64,000 nt of DNA from Nostoc sp. C052 (GCF_013393905.1 NZ_CP040272.1:6457501-6521500); one strand, 5' to 3'. Positions 8,239 through 18,008 are shown, counted from the stretch's first letter. Notes: a model not told the origin generated them from the sequence alone. Numbers and translations: made by a program.

Positions 8239-9339
8239 TTAAACTTGATAAGTCTGCCTTATTACCTCTTCTATTGAACTTACGCGATGAAACATTTCTA
8301 TTAATTCATGGGATCTTGTTTTTCGCTTTGCCAGCAGCACTTTTAGTGGTGTTAAATAATGAACATCTGAATCATCTCCCAAAGCGACTTCGGCTGCTTG
8401 TAATACTTTTGTCGCGTTTCCAAAAATATCCTCGTTGTCAAAACCTTCTTTTGCAGAAAGTTGATGTAGTGCAGCATCAGGTACAGTTGCTCTACCCAGC
8501 AAAGTTTCATCTAAAACCAAGCCTTTCAATAATGCCAGCAAAGCCGCATAGATTAAAAAATCATCACAACTATCACAAGCTTTAAATTCTATACGTCCTA
8601 CTTCAGCCGGAATACGGGCGATTTTTGTCAAAGAAGGTATGCTATTAATCAGTTGTTCTTGTTTCTGAACAAAAACTAAAGTTGCTGGCCTTTTTCCAGT
8701 TCTGATAAATGTTCGTACTGATAAACCATTCCATAAACCTCCCTGATAAAAAGGAGAACTATAACTAAAAGGGACAATATATGGGCTGTAATAAGTTAAC
8801 TTTTTACCAATATCAATCACACTTTCTATAGACAATTCTGCCACTGAAATATTTAAATCTGGCCCATAAGATACCATGTGAATATTAGCAGTTTGTTCGT
8901 CAGGATAGGCTTCTAGCTGTTTGATTTCATAATTGTTTAACGGGGGTTGAGGCTCAAAGGCTGGATTGTAGGGATTGAAACTAACCAAAACTGGTGATAA
9001 CCCAAAATTATTAGCAACTTCACGCAGTAAGCGAAAGCTTTCTGATAATTCAGTAATAGCACCTTGAATATTAGAATGGATAGTTGTTCTAATTTCAATA
9101 CCTTTAACATGACAGTCTATCACCTCATCTGAATCTGCAAATCTTTCAAATCCCTCAATATACCATCTCTTCATCTTAATCCCTGCATCCCCTACACGTA
9201 GTTGAGGATAGTCGCTGGGGTATATAGGTAGCCTTTCAATAATTTGATTTAACTCAGCAAATTTTATGTGGGAAAAATCAGCAAATTTTCCTTCTTTATT
9301 TAAGAAAGCGACTTCATGCTCAATGCCAAAGAAAAACAT
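8239..9339 (-). CDS. Glutamate-cysteine ligase (GCS2)-superfamily protein
   Basis: This 366-residue protein begins MFFFGIEHEVAFLNKEGKF, resembling the GIE.E motif that opens carboxylate-amine ligases of the GCS2 fold. Later landmarks are GIEIRTTIHSNIQG (about 87-100), NIHMVSYGPDLNISV and RIPAEVGRIEFKACDSCDD (about 241-260). Enzymes of this superfamily use ATP to couple an amine to a glutamate-like carboxylate; glutathione synthesis is one example, but the substrate here cannot be read from sequence. It is not the only possible gshA in such genomes. It is monocistronic on the minus strand, with its start supported by the conserved N-terminal motif. Confidence 0.65.
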   Translation of the reverse strand: MFFFGIEHEVAFLNKEGKFADFSHIKFAELNQIIERLPIYPSDYPQLRVGDAGIKMKRWYIEGFERFADSDEVIDCHVKGIEIRTTIHSNIQGAITELSESFRLLREVANNFGLSPVLVSFNPYNPAFEPQPPLNNYEIKQLEAYPDEQTANIHMVSYGPDLNISVAELSIESVIDIGKKLTYYSPYIVPFSYSSPFYQGGLWNGLSVRTFIRTGKRPATLVFVQKQEQLINSIPSLTKIARIPAEVGRIEFKACDSCDDFLIYAALLALLKGLVLDETLLGRATVPDAALHQLSAKEGFDNEDIFGNATKVLQAAEVALGDDSDVHYLTPLKVLLAKRKTRSHELIEMFHRVSSIEEVIRQTYQV

Positions 9340-9596
9340 TATGTATACCTTAATTGCTGAGAATTAACCTAATATAGCAATCCTAAATCATTCCTGAAAA
9401 TCAGAATAGAGAAACGTCAGTGAGATTTAGCTAACAGATTTGCATCCTTACAAACTCCATCATTGTGTAACGCAACTTACAGTCTTGAATCTTATTTATT
9501 TTTGAATTGTGAATTTTCTCTGCTCCTCCCACTACCTTCATAGTCACTGGTTAGGGTAGCTTAGTAGTGACTGAGGAAAGCTTGAGACGTGAGTTT

Positions 9597-10274
9597 ATGA
9601 CAAGTACCGTTCAATCCCCCTACAGCAGCGAACAGATTGCCGCTTGGTTGCGTGGACTGCTAACCATTGCTTGGGCAGATGGTAATTTTGACGATCAAGA
9701 ACAGGAATTAATTGCCAGCATCACTAAAGATGAATTAGCTCTTGGGATGAAATGGGACTCACTAGAGGTAATTACGCCAGAGGAATTAGCCGCAGTGTTG
9801 GGTAAAGGTACGCCAACAGCGGAAAATTTTTTAAGGACAGCGGTGATGGTAGCGATCGCAGATGGTACTTATTCTCCCAGCGAAGATGAGGTTCTGCAAC
9901 AGTTCTGCCAAGCCTTAGAACAGCCAGAGAATTTTCTGGAAGCCCTTCGCCACACCCTAGAACACCCAGAGCAAATCACCCCCACTACCCTCACAACTGG
10001 ACTTACAAAGCGTCAAATAAATGCACTACACCCACTGCGTGACTGGCTGGATGGGTTAGATATCCAAGATCCAAGAGTAGCCCGCTTTTTGTGTAAAATG
10101 ATTCCCTCTCAGTGTCCCTTTGAGCGGGATGTCACCTTATTTGGACGCAAGATTGTCCATATCCCACCGATGTGTAAAATTAATCCGTTGTATGAGCAAC
10201 TGGTAGGCTTACGTTTTCGTGCCCTCTCTTATCTAGCAGACAAATGTGGTGAAGATGTTTCAGCATATATTTAG
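9597..10274 (+). CDS. TerB-like / Mo-dependent nitrogenase C-terminal domain protein
   Basis: From the ATG at 9597 this is 225 residues; an in-frame GTG at 9567 would add ten. The N-terminal half (about 10-130) looks like two TerB-like helical repeats with acidic turns (WADGNFDDQEQELI, IADGTYSPSEDEVL). The C-terminal part (about 145-225, ALHPLRDWLDGLDIQDPRVA, then CPFERDVTLFGRKIVHIPPM) matches the domain named Mo-dependent nitrogenase C-terminal. That name is historical; no nitrogenase activity is implied. It precedes obg on the same strand by 68 bp, the spacer being filled by a hairpin repeat. Confidence 0.75.
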   Translation: MTSTVQSPYSSEQIAAWLRGLLTIAWADGNFDDQEQELIASITKDELALGMKWDSLEVITPEELAAVLGKGTPTAENFLRTAVMVAIADGTYSPSEDEVLQQFCQALEQPENFLEALRHTLEHPEQITPTTLTTGLTKRQINALHPLRDWLDGLDIQDPRVARFLCKMIPSQCPFERDVTLFGRKIVHIPPMCKINPLYEQLVGLRFRALSYLADKCGEDVSAYI

Positions 10275-10283
10275 TTAAAGTGG

Positions 10284-10332
10284 AGAGTGAGGAGTTATAA
10301 TTTTTAACTCCCAATTCCTAACTCCTCACTCT
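10284..10332. repeat. Inverted repeat in the spacer before obg
   Basis: AGAGTGAGGAGTTA (10284-10297) is complementary to TAACTCCTCACTCT (10319-10332), with an extra TAACTCCC half unit in the loop. This GAGTTAGGAGT-type short repeat recurs at about 23550-23600 and 24185-24335. It ends only about 10 bases before the obg start and could fold over the ribosome binding region. Confidence 0.6.
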
Positions 10333-10342
10333 TAATTTAAGT

Positions 10343-11371
10343 ATGCAATTTATCGACCAAGCAAAAATTGAAGTTGAAGCTGGCAAAGGTGGCGATGGTA
10401 TTGTCGCCTTCCGGCGAGAGAAGTACGTGCCCACTGGTGGCCCCTCTGGTGGTAATGGGGGGCGAGGCGGTTCGGTATTTTTCGTTGCCGATGAAAACCT
10501 ACAAACCTTGCTGGACTTCAGATATAATCATCGCTTTCAAGCAGAAAAAGGTACTCGTGGTGGGCCAAAGAACTGCACTGGAGCCGCAGGAAAGGATTTA
10601 ATGATCGAAGTTCCCTGCGGTACAACCATTTATGATGCTGAAACTGGTGAATTGCTGGGGGATTTAATTAAGCCTCAGCAGACTTTACTGATTGCCCAAG
10701 GTGGTAAAGGCGGACTAGGAAATCAGTATTTCTTAAGTAACCGTAACCGCGCCCCAGAATATGCCCTCCCCGGATTACCAGGGGAAATAAAGCAGCTGCG
10801 CCTAGAATTAAAACTTTTAGCAGAAGTAGGGATTATTGGCTTACCCAATGCTGGTAAATCTACTCTAATTTCATCTTTATCAGCAGCACGACCAAAAATC
10901 GCAGACTACCCCTTCACAACCCTGATCCCGAATTTGGGTGTAGTGCGGAAACCTACTGGTGATGGTACTGTTTTCGCCGATATTCCCGGACTAATTGCAG
11001 GAGCGGCTCACGGGGCTGGGCTGGGGCATGATTTCTTGCGCCATATCGAGCGCACACAGGTGCTACTTCACTTGATTGATGCCACTAGTGATGATGTGGT
11101 TAGAGATTACAACACAATCAAGGAAGAATTAAAAGCTTATGGACAGGGTTTAGCAGAACGTCCGCAAATTTTGGCACTGAATAAAATTGATGCAGTCGAT
11201 CGCGAAACTGTCGATTTGGAGGCGTTAGCCACCCAACTTAATCATCTCTCCTACGCCCCCGTTTTTGTAATTTCAGCGGTTACTCGCACCGGATTAGAGC
11301 CGATGTTACAGGAAATTTGGGGAATTCTCGACCAAATGAAAGTTCCTGAAGCAGTGGAGGTATTTAGCTGA
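10343..11371 (+). CDS. obg: GTPase Obg/CgtA
   Basis: This 342-residue protein has the glycine-rich Obg fold (residues 1-158, with [17 protein letters not shown] and [10 protein letters not shown]) followed by a G domain: G1 GLPNAGKST (about 165), G3 [10 protein letters not shown]4 NKID and G5 SAVT. It lacks the OCT tail present in some orthologs, which is usual for cyanobacteria. Obg binds the large ribosomal subunit and links ribosome assembly to stress and the cell cycle. The start is fixed by the conserved [17 protein letters not shown]. It follows the TerB-like gene on the same strand. Confidence 0.95.
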   Translation: MQFIDQAKIEVEAGKGGDGIVAFRREKYVPTGGPSGGNGGRGGSVFFVADENLQTLLDFRYNHRFQAEKGTRGGPKNCTGAAGKDLMIEVPCGTTIYDAETGELLGDLIKPQQTLLIAQGGKGGLGNQYFLSNRNRAPEYALPGLPGEIKQLRLELKLLAEVGIIGLPNAGKSTLISSLSAARPKIADYPFTTLIPNLGVVRKPTGDGTVFADIPGLIAGAAHGAGLGHDFLRHIERTQVLLHLIDATSDDVVRDYNTIKEELKAYGQGLAERPQILALNKIDAVDRETVDLEALATQLNHLSYAPVFVISAVTRTGLEPMLQEIWGILDQMKVPEAVEVFS

Positions 11372-11612
11372 TCAAAGAGGTAGGGGAGCGGGGAGAAGGG
11401 GAGAAAGATTCGCTGATTTCCTGAGAATCCGGGTTTCAAGCCCCTAAATTTATTTATGCCCAAAATTTTAAATATTTATTTCGAGACGCGCAGCGCGTTC
11501 GTGCAGCGTATGTAGAGAGAAATAATGCATTCCTTAGTTTACGCCCCTACATTTATGTATGAGTTTCTCCCCCTGCCCCCCGCCCCCTGCTCCTTGTCCT
11601 CTTGATGACGAA

Positions 11613-14600
11613 TTATGTTGACGTATCCTGGCTCAAGGGAATCTTAATCACAAACTCAGCGCCTTGTCCTGGCTGCGAAATACATTCTAAGAAACCGCCA
11701 TGTCTTTGTGTGACAATCTGATAGCTGATGGCAAGTCCCATCCCCGTACCTTTGCCGATGGGCTTGGTGGTAAAGAAGGGATTAAATAGTTGCTTCTGAA
11801 CATCTTCTGTTATTCCCAATCCATTGTCGGCAATCTTAATTGTTACCAGATTTGGCTCTTGTAGTTGGGTACAAATGTAAATTGTCGGAATTGGGAATTG
11901 AGAAGAGGCAGGGGAGCAGGGCGCAGGGGGTAAGGGGGAGAATAAAAAATTACCTCTTTCCCCTCTGCTCCCTGCTAAGTGCCCCTCTGCTTCTTCTAAA
12001 GCATCGATCGCATTTGACAAAATATTTATGAATACTTGATTTAGCTGCCCAGCGTAACATTCAACCAAGGGTAGTTTGCCATACTCTTTGATGATTTTAA
12101 TTGTCGGGCGTTGGTCATTACCCTGGAGGCGGCTTTGCAAAATCATCAGAGTACTGTCGATTCCTTCATGAATATCAACAGCTTTCATTTCAGCTTCATC
12201 CAAGCGCGAAAAAGTTCGCAGGGAAAGCACAATCTCTCGAATCCGGTTGGCCCCACCTTTCATTGAGTTGATTATTTGCGGCAAATCTGATTTCAAAAAT
12301 TCCAGTTCGATTAGTTCTACAAAATCCTCAATTTCTGGTACAGGTTCAGGATAATGACTTTGGTAGAGTTCTAAAAGTAAAAATAAATCTTGGGTGTATT
12401 CCTGGGCAGGCGTGAGGTTGCCATAGATAAAATTGACCGGGTTGTTGATTTCATGTGCCACTCCTGCGACTAGTTGACCTAAGCTGGACATCTTTTCACT
12501 TTGAATTAAGTGAGTCTGGGTATGTTGAAGTTCCCGGAGTGCAACTTTAAGTTCTTCGGCTTGTTGTCTTAGTTGCGCTTCCGATTTTAAGAGGGCTTCT
12601 TTAGCTTGTTTGCGTTCTGTAATGTCCCTAGCAACAGCTACCTGACAGAAAGGCTCTCCTGTTTCAGGATGTTTAACTATAAACAGGCTGCAATCAGTGG
12701 GAATTTCTATACCTGTTTGAAAATGTCTATGGCGAAACTCGCCTTGCCAGAAACCATGTTGCAACATCAAAGGAATAATTTGTTGCTGAAACTCGGCAAA
12801 AGCTTCTGGTGAATGAAAATCAACCACTGATTTTGTTTTGGCTGCTTCTAAGCTACTAAGTCCCAACATCTTGAGTCCGGTTGGGTTCACATAAGTAACT
12901 TGCCCTTCCATTGAAGAAATGCCAATAAAGTCACTGCTGTTTTCAATCAAGGCGACAAATTTTTGTTGTTCCTCTTCGGCGCGTTTGCGTTCTGTGATGT
13001 CTAACACCATTGAAGCAACGCCAATCACCTGCCCATCAGGAGCCACTAACGGATTGTTATACCACTCACCAACTATTACTTTGCCATCTTTAGTGATGTT
13101 CTCATTAATACTAAAACTTCCTCCGCGTTGTGTTAGCAGGGCGGTGATAATCTCATTTACGTGCTTTTTAGCATTTTCAGGTATTATGACCTCAAAACAA
13201 TTCCCCACCATTTCCTGTGTGGTGTATCCAAAGATTTTTTCTGCCGCCCGATTCCATGTCTGAACCTGAAATTTGGTATTCCATTCAATAATGGCTAAAG
13301 GTGTTTGCTCAATCAGCAATGCTAGTTTTTGCTGTGAAGCCCTGAGTTCTGCCTCTGCTTGCTTGTATTCGGTAATGTCGCGGTAATACCAAATTCTACC
13401 GTAATAGTCTCCTAAAGGTGATATGTCATCACAAGCCCCTAGCTGTTTATGCACAGGTGCAGAATAGCGCTCAAAAATCTTTCCAGACTTCAGGAATATT
13501 TCATCACGGCCGCTTTTGTCTGGATGCTGGTAAAGATATTCTGTTTTAGCGAGAAATTCGTCTGGATTTACTAGTTGCTCTAGCACCCATCTCAAAATTT
13601 GACGAGCATCACGTGTTTGGAGTAGTGCGGCAGGAATTTGCCATAACTGGGAGAATTTCTGATTGGATGATGTAACTGTACGATTTTCATCAATAATCAG
13701 AATTCCATCGATGGAAGCTTCTTGTTGAGCTTGGAGTAAAGCATTAGTGCGGTGTAGGTTTTTCTCTGCTTGTTGGCGTAAGCGCAGCATCGCTTGCTGT
13801 TCGCTGATGTCTCGAAGCAACCAACGCCAGCCGACCTGCTGACCCTGTGAATCATACATAGCAACCATCTTGATACTCGCAGGGAAAACTGTACCTACTC
13901 GTAACTTTAGATGGACTTCCCAATCCTGTACCTGCTGCAAATTTGCCAATTTGGCTATGACAGTTTGGTGGTCTGCTTCAGCGACAAAGAGGATGAATGG
14001 TTTACCGATGAGATAGTTTTGTCTTACAGACAGTAAGGCTCCACTTACATAGTTAGCCTCTTTGATGATGCCGGCGACATCAGTCACCAAGTAAGCATCT
14101 GGGGCCAAATTAAACAAGTCCTGGTAACGCTGCCGCTCTAATTCCGCCGTTTCGTGAGCGATCGCTAATTTTTCGTTTTGTTGGCGCAGTTCTTCTTCAA
14201 CTATCTGGAGTTCTTCGAGGGTTTCCCGAAGTGTCTTGCTATTTTGTGTTTGTTCAGTAATATTACTAGCTCTGCCACTCACACCGGGAATTTTACCGAC
14301 TTCATTTTGTAAAATGATGTCTCGAATACTACCCACCAGAAATTTATTACCAGTCTCATCCTCAAAGCAAGACTTTTTTGTAGAGATGAGATGGGTTATA
14401 CCCTGAGCATCAGTAAAAATATCCTGGTTCTCATTAGTAATATTTGTAGTGAAAACCAGTTCATCTTTTTCCCGAAACACATCAGCTTCCGTTTGCGGCA
14501 AAAAATCATAGTCGGACTTACCAATTAATTCTTCTCGGCTATAACCGACGAAATCACAGTAGGTATCGTTAAGTAATACCCAGCGATGTTGACGGTCTTT

Positions 14601-14891
14601 GACAAAAATTGGGTCAGATATGCCATTGATTATCTGATGCAGAAACGTCAGACAGAAGTTTTGCTGCTGCGTGTTTTGTTTTGGCGCAGGGTTATCTAAG
14701 AATCTAGGATGGTTCATACCCGAATTTATCTCTAAAATCAAGCTAAACAGCTTTTGTTTAGCTGAGTGTGTGTCAGCATGAGTAGTCTTTATTATTCCCA
14801 GACTAGCTACAAATGCAACAGGGGATTGGGGCTGGGGATTGAGAAAATTTTGTTTTCTTTGTTCCCAAAAAGATGGGCTACGCCAACGCAT
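11613..14891 (-). CDS. Multi-PAS sensor histidine kinase with repeat-derived insert
   Basis: The 1092-residue frame contains about five PAS domains (roughly residues 80-190, 262-370, 380-500, 520-640 and 650-765), then a HisKA helix with the phospho-acceptor H813 in GVAHEINNP, then a HATPase domain (N box NILSNAIDALEE, G1 IADNGLGI, F box NPFFTTKP, G2 GKGTGMGLAIS). There is no membrane segment, so it is a cytosolic sensor. Residues about 968-1001, between the N box and G1 box, are translated from an inserted G/C-rich dispersed repeat (SPLPPAPCSPASS). The first 58 residues look poorly conserved; an ATG at 14715-14717 (MNHPRFLDN) is a plausible start. No response regulator is adjacent. Confidence 0.85.
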   Translation of the reverse strand: MRWRSPSFWEQRKQNFLNPQPQSPVAFVASLGIIKTTHADTHSAKQKLFSLILEINSGMNHPRFLDNPAPKQNTQQQNFCLTFLHQIINGISDPIFVKDRQHRWVLLNDTYCDFVGYSREELIGKSDYDFLPQTEADVFREKDELVFTTNITNENQDIFTDAQGITHLISTKKSCFEDETGNKFLVGSIRDIILQNEVGKIPGVSGRASNITEQTQNSKTLRETLEELQIVEEELRQQNEKLAIAHETAELERQRYQDLFNLAPDAYLVTDVAGIIKEANYVSGALLSVRQNYLIGKPFILFVAEADHQTVIAKLANLQQVQDWEVHLKLRVGTVFPASIKMVAMYDSQGQQVGWRWLLRDISEQQAMLRLRQQAEKNLHRTNALLQAQQEASIDGILIIDENRTVTSSNQKFSQLWQIPAALLQTRDARQILRWVLEQLVNPDEFLAKTEYLYQHPDKSGRDEIFLKSGKIFERYSAPVHKQLGACDDISPLGDYYGRIWYYRDITEYKQAEAELRASQQKLALLIEQTPLAIIEWNTKFQVQTWNRAAEKIFGYTTQEMVGNCFEVIIPENAKKHVNEIITALLTQRGGSFSINENITKDGKVIVGEWYNNPLVAPDGQVIGVASMVLDITERKRAEEEQQKFVALIENSSDFIGISSMEGQVTYVNPTGLKMLGLSSLEAAKTKSVVDFHSPEAFAEFQQQIIPLMLQHGFWQGEFRHRHFQTGIEIPTDCSLFIVKHPETGEPFCQVAVARDITERKQAKEALLKSEAQLRQQAEELKVALRELQHTQTHLIQSEKMSSLGQLVAGVAHEINNPVNFIYGNLTPAQEYTQDLFLLLELYQSHYPEPVPEIEDFVELIELEFLKSDLPQIINSMKGGANRIREIVLSLRTFSRLDEAEMKAVDIHEGIDSTLMILQSRLQGNDQRPTIKIIKEYGKLPLVECYAGQLNQVFINILSNAIDALEEAEGHLAGSRGERGNFLFSPLPPAPCSPASSQFPIPTIYICTQLQEPNLVTIKIADNGLGITEDVQKQLFNPFFTTKPIGKGTGMGLAISYQIVTQRHGGFLECISQPGQGAEFVIKIPLSQDTST
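11895..11993. repeat. Dispersed repeat embedded in the kinase coding sequence
   Basis: The stretch with GGGGGAGAATAAAAAATTAC followed by CTCTTTCCCCTCTGC is nearly the same as the intergenic sequence at about 25535-25595, upstream of the GH10-like gene. Here it lies in-frame inside the histidine kinase. Boundaries are approximate and were judged from where the kinase-like protein sequence stops and resumes. Confidence 0.6.
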
Positions 14892-15010
14892 TCATCGACT
14901 GTGACGTGGCTTTTTGAGTAGCATAATTGATACGAAACCTTAAAATACTTACGGTGTCGTTAAATTCCTGGACTAGACTAGAACCACAGGGTAAGAATCA
15001 AAGGAAAATT

Positions 15011-15616
15011 ATGATGAGCGATCGCGACTATACCTTAATCATCGACAAAAGCGGTAGTATGTCCACACCCGATCAAGTGGGTGGTAGAAGTAGATGGGAA
15101 ATCGCCCAAGAGTCTACTCTCGCTTTGGCCAGAAAGGCTGAACAGTTTGACCCCGATGGCATCACAGTTTATGTGTTTTCTGGTAGATTTAAACGCTACG
15201 ATGATGTCACCTCAGCCAAAGTCGCGCAGATATTTCTCGAAAATGACCCTTCTGGCACAACAAACCTAGCAGGTGTACTCCAAGATGCACTCAATAACTA
15301 CTTTCAACGCAAAGCAGCCGGTAAAAGTAAGCCCAACGGAGAGACAATTTTAGTTATTACCGATGGTGAACCAGACGATCGCAAGGCTGTATTTGAAGTA
15401 ATTATTCATGCTACTCGCCAGATGGAACGTGATGAAGAATTAGGAATTTCGATCATTCAAGTAGGTTCAGATGCCCAAGCAACTAAGTTCCTCAAAGCTT
15501 TAGATGACCAGTTGCAAAGTGTCGGCGCTAAATTTGATATTTGTGATACCGTCACTTTAGACGACTTAGAAGAAATGAGCCTTGTAGATGTATTAACAAA
15601 CGCAATAACTGACTAA
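15011..15616 (+). CDS. von Willebrand factor A domain protein (first of tandem pair)
   Basis: The chosen ATG at 15011 follows AAGGA at 15001-15005 and gives 201 residues, the same length as its paralog just downstream; a longer frame from 14927 exists but adds an unrelated N-terminus. The whole protein is one vWA domain with a complete MIDAS: DKSGSM (about 10-15), the Thr of SGTTNLAG, and TDGEPDD. Such cytosolic vWA proteins bind metal-dependent partners and resemble the TerY group associated with stress and tellurite-type gene sets. It is followed 58 bp later by its duplicate and then by a Slr1339-like gene, so the three are probably one operon. Confidence 0.85.
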   Translation: MMSDRDYTLIIDKSGSMSTPDQVGGRSRWEIAQESTLALARKAEQFDPDGITVYVFSGRFKRYDDVTSAKVAQIFLENDPSGTTNLAGVLQDALNNYFQRKAAGKSKPNGETILVITDGEPDDRKAVFEVIIHATRQMERDEELGISIIQVGSDAQATKFLKALDDQLQSVGAKFDICDTVTLDDLEEMSLVDVLTNAITD

Positions 15617-15674
15617 TGGTTGATCGCCCACAATCAATCTAGTAACTGTTTACTATTAACTGGAGAATTTAATA

Positions 15675-16280
15675 ATGCTAGAAAATCGTGACTATACTTT
15701 GATTATCGACAAAAGCGGCAGCATGGCAACCCAAGATCAAAAGGGTGGTAGAACTAGATGGGTTGCGGCACAAGAATCTACTTTAGCCTTAGCTAGCAAG
15801 TGTGAGCAATTTGACCCCGATGGCATCACCATCTATGTATTTTCTGGTAAATTTAAGCGATACGAAAATGTGACATCTAGCATAGTACCGCAAATTTTCC
15901 GAGAGAATGATCCTTCTGGCACAACTGATTTGGCAGGTGTGTTAAAACACGCAACTGATGATTATCTGCAACGCAAAGCAGCCGGTCAAACCAAGCCAAA
16001 TGGTGAAACAATTTTAGTGGTTACTGATGGTGAACCGGACGATCGCAAAGCAGTCATGAGAGTAATTATTGAAGCTTCTCGCCGCATAGATCGAGATGAA
16101 GAATTAGCCATTTCCTTCATTCAAGTTGGCACAGATCCACAAGCTACTCGCTTTCTCAAAGTCTTAGATGATGAACTCCAAAGTGCTGGTGCTAAATTTG
16201 ATATCTGTGACACCATTACTATGGAAGATATGGAAGATATGAGTCTATCAGAAGTGCTACTTAATGCCATTAATGACTAG
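15675..16280 (+). CDS. von Willebrand factor A domain protein (second of tandem pair)
   Basis: At 201 residues it is a close paralog of the preceding gene, sharing YTLIIDKSGSM, the GITIYVFSGKFKRY type strand, NDPSGTT.LAGVL and ILVVTDGEPDDRKAV. The MIDAS residues are intact. The two copies differ mainly at surface positions, which points to a tandem duplication that has since diverged. A ribosome-binding GGAG (15661-15664) lies before the ATG. The gene ends 27 bp before the 16308 gene. Function is likely protein-protein interaction, possibly as a heteromer with its neighbour. Confidence 0.85.
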   Translation: MLENRDYTLIIDKSGSMATQDQKGGRTRWVAAQESTLALASKCEQFDPDGITIYVFSGKFKRYENVTSSIVPQIFRENDPSGTTDLAGVLKHATDDYLQRKAAGQTKPNGETILVVTDGEPDDRKAVMRVIIEASRRIDRDEELAISFIQVGTDPQATRFLKVLDDELQSAGAKFDICDTITMEDMEDMSLSEVLLNAIND

Positions 16281-16307
16281 CCATAACATTTATTAGGAAT
16301 TGCCACA

Positions 16308-16715
16308 ATGGATTCCATTGATAAGCTATTAGCTGAACTCCAAACTGAATACAAAGAAGTAAAACCACAACAGCAGCAATCAAAATCAGCCGCAGCTAAA
16401 TCGTTTATTCCAGCGTCGCCAAAGTCAGCATCTTTTATGGATAACCTTTTGGCAGAAGTCAAAGCTGGTTTTGCTGAAGAGGATGCTGCTATTGAATTAA
16501 AAAGACAGCAAGAACTAGAACAGGAACGAATTCGACAAGAACAACTTAAAGCGAAACAATTAGAGACTTTGAAAGTTCAAGCAAAACAATGGTTATCTAA
16601 AGTAGATCCACTTTCGTCTGAAGGACTTTGGTTTGAAAGGTTTGCTGAAAGTTATCCCTCAAAATTAGAGGCAGCAATTGAATATTTACGAAACAACGAA
16701 GAAAATAATTCGTAA
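16308..16715 (+). CDS. Slr1339-family (salt-stress-type) helical protein
   Basis: This 135-residue hydrophilic protein has two related short motifs, DSIDKLLAELQTEYKEV at the N-terminus and FMDNLLAEVKAGFAEE near residues 43-58, then a charged coiled coil (about 60-95, ELKRQQELEQERIRQEQLK) and a C-terminal globular end (LWFERFAESYPSKLEAAIEY). I associate it with the cyanobacterial family annotated as salt stress protein Slr1339; that is from memory and has no biochemical definition. It has no export signal. Position directly after two vWA genes suggests a partner of those proteins. Confidence 0.65.
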   Translation: MDSIDKLLAELQTEYKEVKPQQQQSKSAAAKSFIPASPKSASFMDNLLAEVKAGFAEEDAAIELKRQQELEQERIRQEQLKAKQLETLKVQAKQWLSKVDPLSSEGLWFERFAESYPSKLEAAIEYLRNNEENNS

Positions 16716-16823
16716 TGACGCTGGCGGACTCGCTACCGCTACGCTAACGTAATTCGTAATTTGAAAAAATTTGCTAGTTAAAATTGAAAGTTAGCAATTA
16801 TTATTTATTACTTATGCTCAATA

Positions 16824-17165
16824 TTAATGGTGATTTGGTCTAGCTAAATGTTTCACAGCCCATTCATGCATAGCATAGAGAATTGGTTGCAAAGTTTCTC
16901 CTAAAGGCGTTAGAGAATATTCTACTTTGGGTGGAATTTGGGGATAAACTTCTCGATGAATAATGCCGTCTTCCTCCATTTCTCTGAGTTGCTGAGTTAG
17001 CATCTTTTGCGTAACTCCAGGTAAAGCGCGTTGCAACTCACCAAAGCGTTTTACGCCAGTCATTAATTCTCTAATAATCAAAACTTTCCAGCGTCCGCCA
17101 ATCACCTTTATCGTAGTTTCTACTTCACAAGTCAGCCTGAAATGGTTTTCTGCTTCAGCTTTCAT
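16824..17165 (-). CDS. HxlR-family winged-helix transcriptional regulator
   Basis: This 113-residue protein has the HxlR/DUF24 pattern: C13, then [40 protein letters not shown] and the wing-type [10 protein letters not shown]. Members bind DNA as dimers and often sense thiol-reactive or oxidising compounds through the N-terminal Cys, which is present here. The gene is divergent from the nuclease at 17442 with a 276-bp spacer that could hold its operator. The regulated target is unknown; none of the neighbours is an obvious oxidoreductase partner on the divergent side. Confidence 0.88.
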   Translation of the reverse strand: MKAEAENHFRLTCEVETTIKVIGGRWKVLIIRELMTGVKRFGELQRALPGVTQKMLTQQLREMEEDGIIHREVYPQIPPKVEYSLTPLGETLQPILYAMHEWAVKHLARPNHH

Positions 17166-17441
17166 AGGTTTTTAGGAATAGCCTAACTCAGGTTTGCTGG
17201 GTAGTAATGCTAGTTATCTGATTTTTACTTGTTTTAGATTTTCCATAACTAGTGTAGCAGTTACGGGAATCTGACAAGTTTTTCATAAGGCTAACCTATT
17301 GAGTGTTTGCACTTTAATAGAATAAATCTGTCGCATCATCTTTTGAATTTTGAATTACCTGTGGCAGTATGTCAACAGTTAACAAATATATCTTTGTATT
17401 TTGCTATTATCATCCCACAGAGGTAATGCAGGTAAGTTTGG

Positions 17442-18008
17442 ATGGAGAGATTAACTAAATCAGTACGATTTTGGCTTTGTGCAACTATCATAATTTGGGG
17501 TTTGATGGGCTGCGATCGCTTTATCGGTAATTCTGGAGAATCAGTTGAGCGAGTGAGTGATGGCGATACGTTAGTAGTCAAAGATACCAACGGCAAAAAT
17601 TTCACTGTGCGCTTTGCTTGTGTAGATGCGCCAGAAATAGCTCATACCAACAAAGAAAAACAGAGTAAACGCACTAGCGATCGCAATCAATTTACTTGGG
17701 GTGTAAAAGCTCAAGAACGGGTGCAACAACTGGTGCAACAAGGAGGCGATCGCGTAACTTTGAATATCACCGATAGCGATCGCTATGGACGCAAAATTGC
17801 CGAAGTCCGTTTAAAAAATGGCACTTTTGTCCAACAGGTATTGTTGCAAGAAGGTTTAGCAAAAGTGTATCGTCCCTATTTAAACAAATGTCCTAGTAAA
17901 GACTTAGTTCAACAAGCCGAAGCTGAAGCGAAAGAACAACGGCTTGGCGTTTGGAGTGATACTAAATTTGTGAATCCTTGGGAATATCGCAGCCTATATA
18001 AAAAGTAA
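17442..18008 (+). CDS. Thermonuclease-family (SNase-like) lipoprotein
   Basis: This 188-residue protein starts with an export signal ending in a lipobox GLMGC (Cys24), so it should be anchored in the membrane facing the periplasm. The rest is a staphylococcal-nuclease-like OB fold: VSDGDTLVV, VRFACVDAPEIA, VTLNITDSDRYGRKIAEV and LLQEGLAKVYR. Catalytic Arg, Asp and Glu positions appear kept. It likely degrades extracellular or periplasmic DNA/RNA. Four copies of GCGATCGC fall inside this short gene. It diverges from an hxlR-type gene and converges with the ABC permease gene. Confidence 0.85.
   Translation: MERLTKSVRFWLCATIIIWGLMGCDRFIGNSGESVERVSDGDTLVVKDTNGKNFTVRFACVDAPEIAHTNKEKQSKRTSDRNQFTWGVKAQERVQQLVQQGGDRVTLNITDSDRYGRKIAEVRLKNGTFVQQVLLQEGLAKVYRPYLNKCPSKDLVQQAEAEAKEQRLGVWSDTKFVNPWEYRSLYKK

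Noticed and set aside
12919..13263. 114-codon frame opposite the histidine kinase
   Set aside because: It is a shadow of a PAS domain coding region.
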